Below, piece after piece: positions 35,670-44,506 of a stretch of 53,373 nt of DNA. Below the pieces are notes generated by a model. The model did no database searches and was not told where the DNA came from. It was given only the letters and a program-made list of their open reading frames with translations. This stretch comes from Terriglobia bacterium (GTDB lineage Bacteria > Acidobacteriota > Terriglobia > Acidiferrales > UBA7541): positions 1 through 53,373 of the forward strand of contig JAIQFB010000034.1 in the NCBI GenBank assembly GCA_020073485.1, written 5' to 3'. How positions within the stretch are numbered: the stretch's first letter is position 1; each line of letters starts with the position of its first letter. The position numbers and the translations under genes are program-made.

Positions 35670-36719
35670 ATGACCATGGACAGCCGAAAACTCACGCGCC
35701 TGGCAAAAACATTGCGCGGCCGCCGGATCGGCGTGGCCGGAGACTTCATGCTGGACCGCTATGTCTGGGGTTCGGCCACGCGGCTCTCGCCGGAAGCTCC
35801 CGTGCCGGTGGTCGATTTCAAGACCGAGAGCCAGGTTTTGGGTGGAGCGGGAAACGTGGCCCGGAATCTTTCCGCGCTGGGCGCCACCGTGTTTCCCTTC
35901 GGCGTAACCGGGGACGACGAGCCGGGGCGCGCCATCCGTTCGCTGCTGCAAGACGAGGGAATGGCCACGAAGGGCATCGTGGCCGATGCCTCGCGCATCA
36001 CCACCGTCAAGGCGCGCATTGTGGCGCGGCACCAGCAAATCGTGCGCGTGGACCGCGAACGCCGCGAGCCTCTGACCCGCGCAATCGAAGAAAGCCTGGT
36101 CCGCCGGATCAAAGCCACGCTTGGGAAACTGGACGCGCTTGTGATTTCCGATTATGACAAAGGCGTGGTGACCGACCCGCTGGCCGATCGCGTTCTGACC
36201 GAGTGCCATCGCCGCAAAGTGCCCGTGCTGGTGAAGCCGAAAACCTCGCGCCTATTCGCCTATCGCGGCGCGACCGTGATTGCCTGCAACGCCAAGGAAG
36301 CGGGATTTTTCGTCGCGCAGTCGCTTGGAGACGACGACTCGTTCGAGGATGCCGGGCCAAAATTGCTCGCGCATTTCGGGTGCTCCGCGGTGGTGATCAC
36401 GCGAGGCCCGGAAGGCTTAAACGTCTTCGACGAAACTTCGCCGAAGGGTTTTCACGTGCCGGCCACCAGCCGTGAGATCAGCTACGCGCGAGTCGGGCAG
36501 GCCGGCGCCAAGCACTCCTCGCATGGACGCCAAGTATTTGACGTCACCGGCGCCGGCGACACGGTGCTATCGGTGCTGGCGTTGGCGATCGCAGCGCGGG
36601 TTCCAATTCGGGAAGCCGCTGTCCTGGCCAATGCCGGCGCCGGCGTAGTCGTTGGCAAACTTGGCACTTCCATCGTTACCCCTGCGGAACTTTTGGCCGC
36701 CGTGCGCGAACTAGCGTAA
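35670..36719 (+). CDS. hldA: D-glycero-beta-D-manno-heptose-7-phosphate kinase-like PfkB protein
   Basis: A 349-residue PfkB-fold sugar kinase of the RfaE/HldE N-terminal-domain class: GDFMLDRYVWGSATRLSPEA and VLGGAGNVARNLSALGA, the first PfkB signature, then ISDYDKGVV and the terminal VTGAGDTVLSVLALAIA with the catalytic Asp. The nucleotidyltransferase half of bifunctional HldE is absent. It therefore resembles monofunctional HldA, which phosphorylates heptose-7-phosphate for lipopolysaccharide core; a separate HldC would be needed elsewhere. ATG 35670 or 35676 may be used. The first is closer to the motif spacing of the family, but neither has a strong ribosome site. Confidence 0.8.
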   Translation: MTMDSRKLTRLAKTLRGRRIGVAGDFMLDRYVWGSATRLSPEAPVPVVDFKTESQVLGGAGNVARNLSALGATVFPFGVTGDDEPGRAIRSLLQDEGMATKGIVADASRITTVKARIVARHQQIVRVDRERREPLTRAIEESLVRRIKATLGKLDALVISDYDKGVVTDPLADRVLTECHRRKVPVLVKPKTSRLFAYRGATVIACNAKEAGFFVAQSLGDDDSFEDAGPKLLAHFGCSAVVITRGPEGLNVFDETSPKGFHVPATSREISYARVGQAGAKHSSHGRQVFDVTGAGDTVLSVLALAIAARVPIREAAVLANAGAGVVVGKLGTSIVTPAELLAAVRELA

Positions 36720-36945
36720 TGGCTTCCCAGACTCGTAAAGTAACGTCTCAACCAAATGTAACTACCTAAATTCACTGGACTTATCGCCACAAAGACATTC
36801 TCTTTCGGACGGAACCAATCTGCCGACTATTTCCCTAATCTCCGCGTAAACCACCTCTAAAGGATTCCCGGGGAGTGCCGATAACACCCTAGACAGAATC
36901 CGCCACGGAATACTCGTGGCCGAAATTGGAGATCGGTAGATTACC
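36720..36945. other. Gap between the kinase and the TonB-C gene
   Basis: A 226-nt gap with no credible coding frame. It was read for riboswitch cores, tRNA and hairpin-plus-T terminators and none was recognised. A GGAGATCGG ribosome site lies near its right end. Confidence 0.4.
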
Positions 36946-37266
36946 ATGACCAAGAAATATGTGATGTTGCTCCCCGTAGCCGCCTTTTGCTTGTTCACCG
37001 CAACCCTGCTGCACGCCGACACACGAAAATCGGTAAAGACCGTGCCGCCCGTCTATCCAGCGATCGCCTCCAAGATGCATATCGAAGGAACCGTCAAATT
37101 GGACGTCACCATCGATCCGGATGGCAGCGTCGAGGACGTCAAGGTCGTGAGCGGGCACTCACTGCTGACCCCGGCCGCGATCGACGCGGTAAAGAAATGG
37201 CGCTACGAGCCCGGAGAGGGCAAGATCACGCAATTGGTCAACATCGAATTCAATCTCCCGCATTAG
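36946..37266 (+). CDS. Small exported TonB C-terminal domain protein
   Basis: A 106-residue protein: a signal peptide (YVMLLPVAAFCLFTATLLHA) directly followed by a TonB C-terminal domain (PPVYPAIASKMHIEGTVKLD, SLLTPAAIDAVKKWRYEP). There is no membrane anchor or Pro-rich linker, so it is not a full energy transducer. Solitary exported TonB-C domains are common in this kind of genome and may bind outer-membrane receptors or act as scaffolds. A GGAGATCGG site precedes the ATG. The chemoreceptor gene follows 140 nt later. Confidence 0.8.
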   Translation: MTKKYVMLLPVAAFCLFTATLLHADTRKSVKTVPPVYPAIASKMHIEGTVKLDVTIDPDGSVEDVKVVSGHSLLTPAAIDAVKKWRYEPGEGKITQLVNIEFNLPH

Positions 37267-37405
37267 GACGGGGGAAATTTTTCCGGATGGGCAGCCAGGC
37301 GCCTTCGCACCCGCGGGTTGGGTGTGCGGGCGCGGGCTGGTCCACACGATTGTCTTTCTTTGGTGTCGGTTTCTGCAACTCTCAAACTGAGGGGGATGGA
37401 GAACC

Positions 37406-39163
37406 TTGTCCGGTTCGCCAGACGCGCTTATGACTTCCAGCAACGCACGCTTTACCATCGGCAAAAAACTAGCAGGCGGATTCGGCTTGATGATTGCGCT
37501 GATGCTGTTCAGCGCCACCTTTGCCTATACGAAAATGGTGAAAGCCACGGGCCTGCAGGACACTATTCGCGACTTTCGCTATCCGGCCACCATTGATGCA
37601 GCCAAGATTCAGGCGGCCATCGGCAACGCCGGGGGCGCCCTGCGAGCCTACGTCCTGTTCGGAAGCGATCCGAAGGATGCGGAACACTTCAAGTCGACCC
37701 GCGCCGAGGCTTGGAAGGCCGCCGAATCCGCCATAACCGACCTGACCAAGGTGACCCATGATTTCGGGACGGGGACGGAATCCGAGGAAGTTTCCTCGAT
37801 TCAATCCATGTTGCACAACCACCAACAGCTCCAGGACAAAATCGAACAGCTCGCTATGGGGCAAGGGAACGACGCCATGGGGCGCGCCTACGACATGCTC
37901 AAAACCGACGAGAGCAACCAGCAAGGCGAATTGATGGGGCGCCTGCAGACACTGGTCGACGAGCAACAGAAAAAAACCAATCTGGAGATCGCCGCGTTGT
38001 CCGATACCAGCCACGCGGCCACACTCAGCCTCTGGACTTCCACCCTGTTTGGAATCCTGGCTGGAGCGGTGATCGCCTACTTGGTCAGCAAGCGGATTTC
38101 CGCTTCGCTGGGATTGCTTCTGGAACGCGCCCGCGCAATCTCGGCCGGGGATCTGGTGGGGGTTGACCTGGAAAGCGGAAGCGCGGATGAAATCGGGGAC
38201 TTAATGTCCGCCATGAACGAGATGCAATCAAGGTTGCGGGAAATGATCGTGGCGGTCGCGCAAATGTCGGGGCAGGTCGCCAGTTCCTCGGAGGACCTGC
38301 GCGGCGTCAGCAATCAAATGAGCTCGAACGCGGAGGAAACCGCCAACCAGTCACGGCTGGTCTCCGTTTCCGGAGAGGAAGTAAGCCGGAATTTGCAGGC
38401 GGCGGCGGCAGCCACCGAGGAGATGAGCGCCAGCATCAAGGAAATTTCCAAGAGCACGACCGAAGCGGCCATGGTCGCCAAGTCCGCGGTTGCTACCGCC
38501 GAAAACACCAACGAGTCCGTCCTCAAGCTGGCGAAATCGAGCGCGGAAATCGGCAACGTGATCAAGGTCATCACCTCCATCGCCCATCAGACCAATTTGC
38601 TGGCCTTGAATGCCACCATCGAAGCCTCCCGCGCGGGCGAAGCAGGCAAAGGATTCGCCGTCGTCGCCAACGAAGTCAAGGAACTCGCCAAGCAGACGGC
38701 TGTCGCCACTGAGGAAATCAGCCGGAAGATCGAAGCTATTCAGGGCGAAACGAAAACCACCACGGAATCCATCCACCAGATCACCGAAGTCATCACCCAG
38801 GTGAACAACATTTCCAGCATGATTTCCAACGCCATCGAGGATCAGACCTCGACCACCAATGACATGGTCAGGAACGTGAATCACGCCGCGACCGGAAGCT
38901 CGCAGATCGTGGACAACATGAAGTCTGTGGCCAACGCGGCGAAAAGCACCACCAAGGGCGCCGCGGAAACGCAGGACGCCGCCCAGCAGCTATCCAGCAT
39001 GGCCGCGGAACTCCGAAAACTGGTCTCACAGTTCAAATATGGAGGGACGCAATCCGACGGATCGTCGCCGCGCAATGGACAAAGCCTGAGGCACACTTTG
39101 AGTTCGCATTCCGCAAGTGCCGCGGAGGAAAAAGCGGAATCGCTGGCCGAATCGATTCACTAA
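37406..39163 (+). CDS. Methyl-accepting chemotaxis protein
   Basis: A 585-residue chemoreceptor. It has TM1 ([18 protein letters not shown]), a helical sensor region of the four-helix-bundle type, TM2 ([18 protein letters not shown]), a HAMP domain, and a long coiled-coil signalling domain. The hairpin tip is highly conserved ([21 protein letters not shown]). Methylation-site helices are recognisable on both sides. There is no C-terminal CheR-binding pentapeptide. The TTG start is supported by GGATGGAGAA upstream; ATG 37430 is an alternative. It signals to CheA/CheW encoded elsewhere. Confidence 0.92.
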   Translation: MSGSPDALMTSSNARFTIGKKLAGGFGLMIALMLFSATFAYTKMVKATGLQDTIRDFRYPATIDAAKIQAAIGNAGGALRAYVLFGSDPKDAEHFKSTRAEAWKAAESAITDLTKVTHDFGTGTESEEVSSIQSMLHNHQQLQDKIEQLAMGQGNDAMGRAYDMLKTDESNQQGELMGRLQTLVDEQQKKTNLEIAALSDTSHAATLSLWTSTLFGILAGAVIAYLVSKRISASLGLLLERARAISAGDLVGVDLESGSADEIGDLMSAMNEMQSRLREMIVAVAQMSGQVASSSEDLRGVSNQMSSNAEETANQSRLVSVSGEEVSRNLQAAAAATEEMSASIKEISKSTTEAAMVAKSAVATAENTNESVLKLAKSSAEIGNVIKVITSIAHQTNLLALNATIEASRAGEAGKGFAVVANEVKELAKQTAVATEEISRKIEAIQGETKTTTESIHQITEVITQVNNISSMISNAIEDQTSTTNDMVRNVNHAATGSSQIVDNMKSVANAAKSTTKGAAETQDAAQQLSSMAAELRKLVSQFKYGGTQSDGSSPRNGQSLRHTLSSHSASAAEEKAESLAESIH

Positions 39164-39241
39164 ATATCCCGCATGCCCGAAAGGATATTCGCGCAGGTCT
39201 TCGATGGCCAGCTACGGGAATGCCGCTTCGGACGAACCGGT

Positions 39242-39715
39242 CTATGGCGGCGGGAAACTCAGGGACTGGTCGGAACGCTCCACCCAAATCTGCACTTCAC
39301 GATTCTGAGCGAATTTGACGGTTTCCTCGGGCTTGGGAAACGGCGCATACGCGCTGATTTCCACGGTGATCACCACGCCGCTTCCGCCCTTCGGCGGCAC
39401 CTCGGCGCTTTCCAGGCGGAAACTCTTGATGGGACTGTAATATCCGTTCGGCCCCCAGAAACTGACGAAATCCTGGCAGGAGAAACCGGGATGCGTGTGC
39501 CAGATCTCGCAGGCCTTCTGCATGTCCCCCGCAATCACGGCATCCATGAAATGCTCGACCGTGTGCTTTTCCGAGGTGTACCGCAGGAAATACCACATCG
39601 CGCCGCTGAGCAATAAGACCAGGGCGACGCCGCTAATTCCGTAACGCAGGGCTTTTGATTTTGGTTCTTCCGGACCTGCATCGAGTATGCCCACGAACGG
39701 TTCTCCTTGGGGCAT
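39242..39715 (-). CDS. Single-span membrane protein at the end of the efflux operon
   Basis: A 157-residue protein with a short cytoplasmic N-terminus, one membrane helix (ISGVALVLLLSGAMWYFL, about 27-44) and a soluble domain containing HTVEHFMDAVIAGDMQKACEIW and a beta-rich tail. The domain is shaped like small cystatin- or NTF2-like folds, but no family was firmly recognised. ATG 39715 lies next to the permease stop (1-nt gap), so it is cotranscribed with the ABC-2 transporter and may assist it. Confidence 0.7.
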   Translation of the reverse strand: MPQGEPFVGILDAGPEEPKSKALRYGISGVALVLLLSGAMWYFLRYTSEKHTVEHFMDAVIAGDMQKACEIWHTHPGFSCQDFVSFWGPNGYYSPIKSFRLESAEVPPKGGSGVVITVEISAYAPFPKPEETVKFAQNREVQIWVERSDQSLSFPPP

Positions 39716-39716
39716 T

Positions 39717-40868
39717 TTATATCTGCCTCCTGAAAAATGCGACTGAAAGACCGACCAGGACCACGGAAAATCCAATCAGAATCAGCACGTCCGAGTAAAT
39801 GGCCTGGAATCCGGCATCTTTCAGGAGCAGCGCCTTGAGCCCGTGCACCGCATAGGTAAAGGGATCGATGTAGGAAATCCACCGCAGCCAGACGGGAAAT
39901 CCTTCGATCGGATAAATCGCCCCGGAAGGAAAATAAAGCAGCGTGTTGAGCACGCCGAAAATAGCGCGCGGCACCAGCGGATCGCTGACGCGGACCATCA
40001 AGAGAAACATGAAACTCAGCATAGCCACCGACGTCGTCGTCAGCACCATCCCAAGGTAGACCAAACGCACCGGGTCCCACAAGCGGCTGATGCCGGCGAT
40101 CAAACCCCCGATGAGCGTGATGGTCGTGCCGGCCATGAGTCCCTTGAAGGCTCCGGAAAAAATCAGCCCCAGAATCAGTTCCGATTTCTTGATGGGCGTG
40201 ACCAGGTAGCCCTCGTGCAGCCCGCGCGATTTGTCGTCGATGAACGTGATTCCGCCGCCGATCATGGCCACGATGAATATCGACATCGCAATCGATCCCG
40301 AAAGCAAGTACTTGATGTATTCGATGTACGGATATACCTCGACGATTTGCAGATCGACCAGCGGGTTCAGACGCGGAGCCGCCACGGCCAGACGCTGCCC
40401 CGGTTGAAACGGATTCAGTCCCTGATTGATGTCCTGCACCAGCGATTGCATACGCGTGAGAAGTTCGGAAGTGACGAAGTTGTCCGTATTGTCTTCGATG
40501 AAGGCGATGCGCGGGCGATTGCCCTCCTCCATGCGCCGCGAAAAATCGACCGGGATGTACACGACGGCGCGGACGAATCCGGTGCGTAAATCGGTCTCGG
40601 CGTCGGAAAGGGAATTATAGTCCTCGATCTTCATGGTCTGCGGGCCGGCGACGATCGCGTCAAATCGTTGCCGGACATCGCGTGACGCAGCCGAGCGGTC
40701 CTCATCGACGACGGCGATCTTGATTCCCTTGATCTTTCCGCCGAAGGCGTAGCCCAGCACGATCAGCTGCATGAGCGGGAAGATCATGGAACTCATCATC
40801 AACGCTGGGCTGCGGAAGAATTTCCGCATGTCGCGTTCGATGATGGCGAAGATGCGCTGGAATTTCAT
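39717..40868 (-). CDS. ABC-2 type permease
   Basis: A 383-residue ABC-2 permease (YhhJ/YbhR type). An N-terminal helix begins after RDMRKFFRSP, then a large periplasmic domain (about 45-175). C-terminal helices follow, including LLSGSIAMSIFIVAMIGGGITF and the family's DDKSRGLHEGYLVTPI cytoplasmic loop. It partners the ATPase gene 29 nt upstream and the HlyD protein, giving a tripartite export system. The substrate is unknown; relatives export drugs, dyes or lipids. Confidence 0.9.
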   Translation of the reverse strand: MKFQRIFAIIERDMRKFFRSPALMMSSMIFPLMQLIVLGYAFGGKIKGIKIAVVDEDRSAASRDVRQRFDAIVAGPQTMKIEDYNSLSDAETDLRTGFVRAVVYIPVDFSRRMEEGNRPRIAFIEDNTDNFVTSELLTRMQSLVQDINQGLNPFQPGQRLAVAAPRLNPLVDLQIVEVYPYIEYIKYLLSGSIAMSIFIVAMIGGGITFIDDKSRGLHEGYLVTPIKKSELILGLIFSGAFKGLMAGTTITLIGGLIAGISRLWDPVRLVYLGMVLTTTSVAMLSFMFLLMVRVSDPLVPRAIFGVLNTLLYFPSGAIYPIEGFPVWLRWISYIDPFTYAVHGLKALLLKDAGFQAIYSDVLILIGFSVVLVGLSVAFFRRQI

Positions 40869-40897
40869 GGTGTCGGCGATCGTCCTTAAGAGGACCC

Positions 40898-41896
40898 TTA
40901 CTTATACAAATGGCTCAAATCGCGGCGCAGGGTTTCGCTGGCGGCTTCGCGCAGCTGGCGGCCGGTGTAATACAGGAAGACGTCGTCGAGCGTGGTGCCC
41001 TGCACGGAAACGCGGCGGACGCCGACATGGTGTTCGCGTGCCAGATCCATCAGCGCTCCCACGGTCAGGGGACCGCTGTTTGACGCGATGTGCGTGACGC
41101 CGTCCTGGGCCGTTACGGTACTTACGCCGTCGAGTTTTTCCAGCGCCGCGTTCCAGTTCGCCGGAGGGTTGTCGAATTCCGCCTTCACAATGTCCGTGCC
41201 GGGCACGCTGTCCTTCAATCTTGTGGGCGTATCCAGCGCCGCGAGCAGGCCGTGATCCACGATCGCGATGCGGTCGCAGAGCCGGTCGGCTTCATCCATG
41301 TAATGCGTGGTCAGCAAAATCGTTAAGCCGGCGCTCTCTTTCAGCTTGTTGATCATTTCCCAGACGGCCGTGCGCGATACCGGGTCGAGCCCCGTCGTCG
41401 GCTCGTCGAGGAAGAGAATCTTCGGCGAATGAACCAAGCCGCGCGCGATTTCCAGGCGCGGGCGCATTCCTCCGGAAAAACTTCCCACCAGCTTGTCGGC
41501 AAATTCGGTCAGGCCCACCGATTCGAGAAGGGAGGGAATGAGTCTCTGGCGCTCGGCGCTGGTCAGGCCGTAGAGCTTTGCGTGGATAGCCATGTTTTCG
41601 CGCGCCGTCAACTCCGGATCGGAAGTGAGAGCCTGCGGGATCACGCCGATGGCGTGGCGCACGCCGTCCGCGTCGCTCACCACGTCGTGCCCGCCCACCA
41701 CGGCCTTGCCCGAGGTCGGCGGCGTCAGCGTGGTCATCATGCGGATCAGCGTCGTTTTTCCCGCGCCATTGGGCCCGAGCAAGCCGAAGATTTCCCCGGT
41801 GTGGACGGAGAAACTTACTTCGTTCACAGCCACAAAGTCCCCGAACTGTTTTTTCAGTTTGATGACTTCAATCGCGTTGTTGTTTTCCGTGTTCAT
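40898..41896 (-). CDS. ABC transporter ATPase (drug-export type)
   Basis: A 332-residue ATPase of the DrrA/YhiH class: Walker A GPNGAGKTTLIRMM, signature FSGGMRPRLEIARGL, Walker B ILFLDEPTTGLDP and switch His in LLTTHYMDEADRL. A C-terminal extension of about 90 residues follows, as in other members. ATG 41896 is the natural start, about 90 nt after the hlyD stop; a palindromic repeat (41926-41953) lies in that gap. It energises the ABC-2 permease downstream. Confidence 0.92.
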   Translation of the reverse strand: MNTENNNAIEVIKLKKQFGDFVAVNEVSFSVHTGEIFGLLGPNGAGKTTLIRMMTTLTPPTSGKAVVGGHDVVSDADGVRHAIGVIPQALTSDPELTARENMAIHAKLYGLTSAERQRLIPSLLESVGLTEFADKLVGSFSGGMRPRLEIARGLVHSPKILFLDEPTTGLDPVSRTAVWEMINKLKESAGLTILLTTHYMDEADRLCDRIAIVDHGLLAALDTPTRLKDSVPGTDIVKAEFDNPPANWNAALEKLDGVSTVTAQDGVTHIASNSGPLTVGALMDLAREHHVGVRRVSVQGTTLDDVFLYYTGRQLREAASETLRRDLSHLYK

Positions 41897-41925
41897 GGCT
41901 CCGGATCACGCCCGCAAAAGGTTTC

Positions 41926-41953
41926 GGTGGCACAGACTGAGGCCTGTGCCACC
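41926..41953. repeat. Palindrome, family B, inside the efflux operon
   Basis: A single hairpin of GGTGGCACAG, a short loop and CTGTGCCACC, related to the CAGGCTTCAGCCTG family seen three more times downstream. It lies between hlyD and the ATPase gene, so it will be in the operon mRNA. Confidence 0.8.
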
Positions 41954-41984
41954 AAAAGCCTATCCGTGCTCGTCAAAATGCCGA

Positions 41985-43064
41985 TCAAAAAATCCTCTGC
42001 CACCACTTTAGAGTGGAAGGAAGCGGCGGCAGCAGCACGGTAGCAGTCATCCCGGACATCAGCCGGCGTTCGGGATTGGGCACCGCGACCTTGATGGAAA
42101 ACGTTTTGATGTCGCGCTTGGTGCGGCTGACGTCGCGCTGCGTCGCGAAATCGCTTTCCACGCCTTTGAAAAATACGGTGCCGTCGATGATATTCCCCGA
42201 CGGCAGACGAATTTTCAGATGCTGGTTGAGCGCCACCGAATCGATATAGCTTTCCTCCACGTCGGCCTGTACCCACAAATGGTCCACGTCGAGAATGGTC
42301 ACGATCGGTTCGCCGGCCTGGAGCACTTCTCCCTGGCGGGCCGCGCGCACGGACACCACGCCGTCCAGCGGCGCATAGATTTTCATGTAAGCAAGGCGCA
42401 CGTCGGCGGTGGCTTTATCTGCGCGCGCCTGCACCAGCTGCGCCCGCGTGGCCGCCAGGTCGCTCTGCTGCACGCCCACCTGTTTGCGGTTCGCGCGGGC
42501 CACGGCCACTTGCGCCTCCGCCGCGCGCACCTGATCCTCCAGCGACTTCACGGCGGCGTCCGAGCTGCGCATGGCGGCATCGGCCAGATCGCGGTCCTGC
42601 GCGGAGGTCACGCCTTCCTGGAACAGCCCTTGCTGACGTTTGTAGGTTTGCTGATCGCGCCAGAGATTCGCTTGTGCTTGCACGAGTTGAGACCGCACGG
42701 ATGTCAGCGCGGCCTCGGCTTGCTGCAGCGAAGCGCTCGTCTGGTCGTCCGTCCAGCTCTGTGTGTCGCGTGCCGAGTTGACCTTCGCTTCCAGCGCGTG
42801 AATGTTGGCCTCGGCGGAATCGCGCGCGGCAATATATTCCGCGGGATCAAGCTCCGCGATCAGGTCGCCTTTATGCACCTCGGAGCCCTCATCCACATTG
42901 AGGCGAATCATCCGCCCGGCAAGCTGCGGGCTCACGATCACGTCCGTGCCCGTGACGATGCCCGTCAGCGGAATCTCGCTGCCGCTGGGCGTCGTGACCA
43001 GGTAACTCACCAGCGCCACGACGAACAGCGCTCCCACGAACACGAAAAATTTGGAAAATTTCAT
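41985..43064 (-). CDS. HlyD-family membrane-fusion protein
   Basis: A 359-residue periplasmic adaptor: an N-terminal membrane anchor (FFVFVGALFVVALVSYLV), a first beta-barrel and lipoyl half, a long alpha-helical hairpin of coiled coil (about 85-215), the second lipoyl half (YAPLDGVVSVRAARQGEVL) and a terminal barrel. It links the inner-membrane ABC pump to an outer-membrane channel. The start overlaps the tetR stop (ATGA), so the two are coupled, and the ATPase and permease follow. Confidence 0.93.
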   Translation of the reverse strand: MKFSKFFVFVGALFVVALVSYLVTTPSGSEIPLTGIVTGTDVIVSPQLAGRMIRLNVDEGSEVHKGDLIAELDPAEYIAARDSAEANIHALEAKVNSARDTQSWTDDQTSASLQQAEAALTSVRSQLVQAQANLWRDQQTYKRQQGLFQEGVTSAQDRDLADAAMRSSDAAVKSLEDQVRAAEAQVAVARANRKQVGVQQSDLAATRAQLVQARADKATADVRLAYMKIYAPLDGVVSVRAARQGEVLQAGEPIVTILDVDHLWVQADVEESYIDSVALNQHLKIRLPSGNIIDGTVFFKGVESDFATQRDVSRTKRDIKTFSIKVAVPNPERRLMSGMTATVLLPPLPSTLKWWQRIF

Positions 43065-43765
43065 GGCAACTCTGCCCCGGGCCGGTAAAGTCCGTGCTCC
43101 AGAAAATCCTGCACCGCCCGCCGCCGCTGTGCCACGTCCCGCGGCCGCAGCGCGTCGTGGCCCAGAATGCGGCTCAGCACCGGTGCAGCAGAAAAATAGA
43201 ACACCATGATCGAGATGATCGTCAGGGCGGCGTTGCGCGCATCCACACGCCGGAATTCACTGGCGGCGACGCCTTTCTCAATCAGTTCGACCATCCGGAC
43301 GTGCAGCGGGCGGTAATATTCGGAAACAATCCACTCGACATTCGGGCCGCGGCCCATCATCTCCCGCTGCACCAGGCGCGGGTAGTTCGGATGGTGCACC
43401 ACGAAATCGAAGAAGCTGTCGATCACCGCGGCAAGGCGCCGCCCGGCGGGCACCGAGTCGTCTCTCTGGCCCCAGACAGTATCCCGCATTTGCGAAAGCA
43501 GCGCTTCCAGCACGAAGCGGTGCAACTCTTCCTTGCTTCGAAAATAGTAGTAGAGCAGGGCCTTGTTGACCTTGGCCGCGCGCGCAATTTCATCCATGCG
43601 CGCCCCGGCCAGCCCTTGCTCGGAGAAGATTCTCTCTGCGGTGGCTACAATACGCCGCGCCGTGGAAAGATCCCGCGCCTGGCGCAAACTGCGAGGCAGG
43701 CGCCGGCCCAGGCGTTCCGGGTTCCACTCGGAAGCGGCGGATTGGGATGTCGAGGCAGCTTTCAT
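43061..43765 (-). CDS. TetR-family repressor of the efflux operon
   Basis: A 234-residue regulator. The N-terminal HTH (about 36-80) reads AERIFSEQGLAGARMDEIARAA, KVNKALLYYYFRSKEELH, typical of TetR. A larger helical ligand-binding domain follows with a Pro-Asn-Tyr-Pro-Arg loop as in AcrR/CecR-like members. It is the first gene of the operon and overlaps hlyD by 4 nt. A near-perfect palindrome lies 5 nt upstream of the ATG and overlaps the -10 box, so autorepression and control of the pump are likely, with an unknown toxic ligand relieving it. Confidence 0.92.
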   Translation of the reverse strand: MKAASTSQSAASEWNPERLGRRLPRSLRQARDLSTARRIVATAERIFSEQGLAGARMDEIARAAKVNKALLYYYFRSKEELHRFVLEALLSQMRDTVWGQRDDSVPAGRRLAAVIDSFFDFVVHHPNYPRLVQREMMGRGPNVEWIVSEYYRPLHVRMVELIEKGVAASEFRRVDARNAALTIISIMVFYFSAAPVLSRILGHDALRPRDVAQRRRAVQDFLEHGLYRPGAELP

Positions 43766-43770
43766 ATCTA

Positions 43771-43810
43771 ACTAACCAGTTAGTCTAAAGTATGAGGGGA
43801 ATGCAGTCAA
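43771..43810 (-). promoter_or_regulatory. Promoter and TetR operator of the efflux operon
   Basis: On the minus strand: -35 TTGACT (43805-43810), a 17-nt spacer and -10 TAGACT (43782-43787). A palindrome ACTAAC-TG-GTTAGT (43771-43784) overlaps the last bases of the -10. The 6-2-6 symmetry and position are what a TetR dimer needs to block transcription. The tetR ATG lies 5 nt beyond it. Confidence 0.75.
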
Positions 43811-43869
43811 TCGGGCCACTATTTGGCAATGTCCTAAATTGGAACTTGTTGGTGCGGCGTGATGGTTTT

Positions 43870-43966
43870 CGTGGAGCCGGCGCCCGGCCGGCGTTTTGCT
43901 CGTGCGCGCGATCCGCAAATCGCCGGCCCCTCTTACATCGGGGCGAGCAAGATGCCGGCGCCACGC
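43870..43966. repeat. Palindromic doublet, family C
   Basis: Two inverted hairpin units lie at either end. The left one is GTGGAGCCGGCGCCCGGCCGGC followed by GTTTTGCTCG; the right is CGAGCAAGATGCCGGCGCCAC. The core is the same type as the single unit at 48751-48777. The gap shows no gene. Confidence 0.65.
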
Positions 43967-44005
43967 AGAGCCACCCCGGCTTGCGACACTAAGACAAGCA
44001 CCCAA

Positions 44006-44344
44006 TCACGCACTAGGCGCTGCAGCCGACGGCGTGCGCGGCTGGCCGCAGCGGTGGCGCAGGCCTTCGCGGAATTTCTCGCGCTCTTCGGGCGTCATCT
44101 GCTCCCAGCGCTCCATCATCTTGCGCCGAAACCCGAAGCCGCCGGGCCGCGGACGGAATCCGCCGAACAGCAGACGCCCGAGGACCAGCAACCCCACCGC
44201 TTGCCAGAAGGTGATGACGTGCAATCCAAAGATCGCCGGCATCAGATAATTCCACAGGTGCATGGACACAAATCCAAACACCGCGATCCCCAGCGCCACA
44301 AAGACCGCAATTTTCAAACCTCGTAATGCCCATCGTCCTCTCAT
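44006..44344 (-). CDS. Small two-helix membrane protein beside an ECF sigma gene
   Basis: A 112-residue protein: two hydrophobic helices (LKIAVFVALGIAVFGFVSM, FWQAVGLLVLGRLLFGGF), then a basic and glycine-rich stretch and a highly charged amphipathic helix (MMERWEQMTPEEREKFREGL). ATG 44344 is preferred over the longer frame since it starts just before the basic segment of a membrane protein. It follows an ECF sigma gene on the same strand, with a palindromic repeat between. Its charged C-terminal helix could bind the sigma factor, but no anti-sigma motif is recognised. Confidence 0.6.
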   Translation of the reverse strand: MRGRWALRGLKIAVFVALGIAVFGFVSMHLWNYLMPAIFGLHVITFWQAVGLLVLGRLLFGGFRPRPGGFGFRRKMMERWEQMTPEEREKFREGLRHRCGQPRTPSAAAPSA

Positions 44345-44400
44345 GCTCGTTGTCCTTTCATTTGCCCAGTCCATATGACGATCGACAATCTCCCACTCTC

Positions 44401-44481
44401 CGTCATTCCGAGCGAAGCGAGGAATCCCTCTTCGATTTAGACTCGGGAACAGAGGGATTCCTCGCTTCGCTCGGAATGACG
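44401..44481. repeat. Inverted repeat, GTCATTCCGAGCGAAGCGAGG family
   Basis: Two arms (GTCATTCCGAGCGAAGCGAG and GAGGGATTCCTCGCTTCGCT) are separated by about 30 nt and form a long imperfect hairpin. Elements with this wording are dispersed in many environmental bacterial genomes. It lies between the ECF sigma gene and the small membrane protein. Confidence 0.75.
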
Positions 44482-44506
44482 GCCTAGTGAGCTATCCCGC
44501 AGCAAT

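Noticed and set aside
36720-36945. Possible riboswitch before the TonB-C and chemoreceptor genes
   Set aside because: Read for c-di-GMP (GEMM) and other conserved cores; none of the key blocks found.
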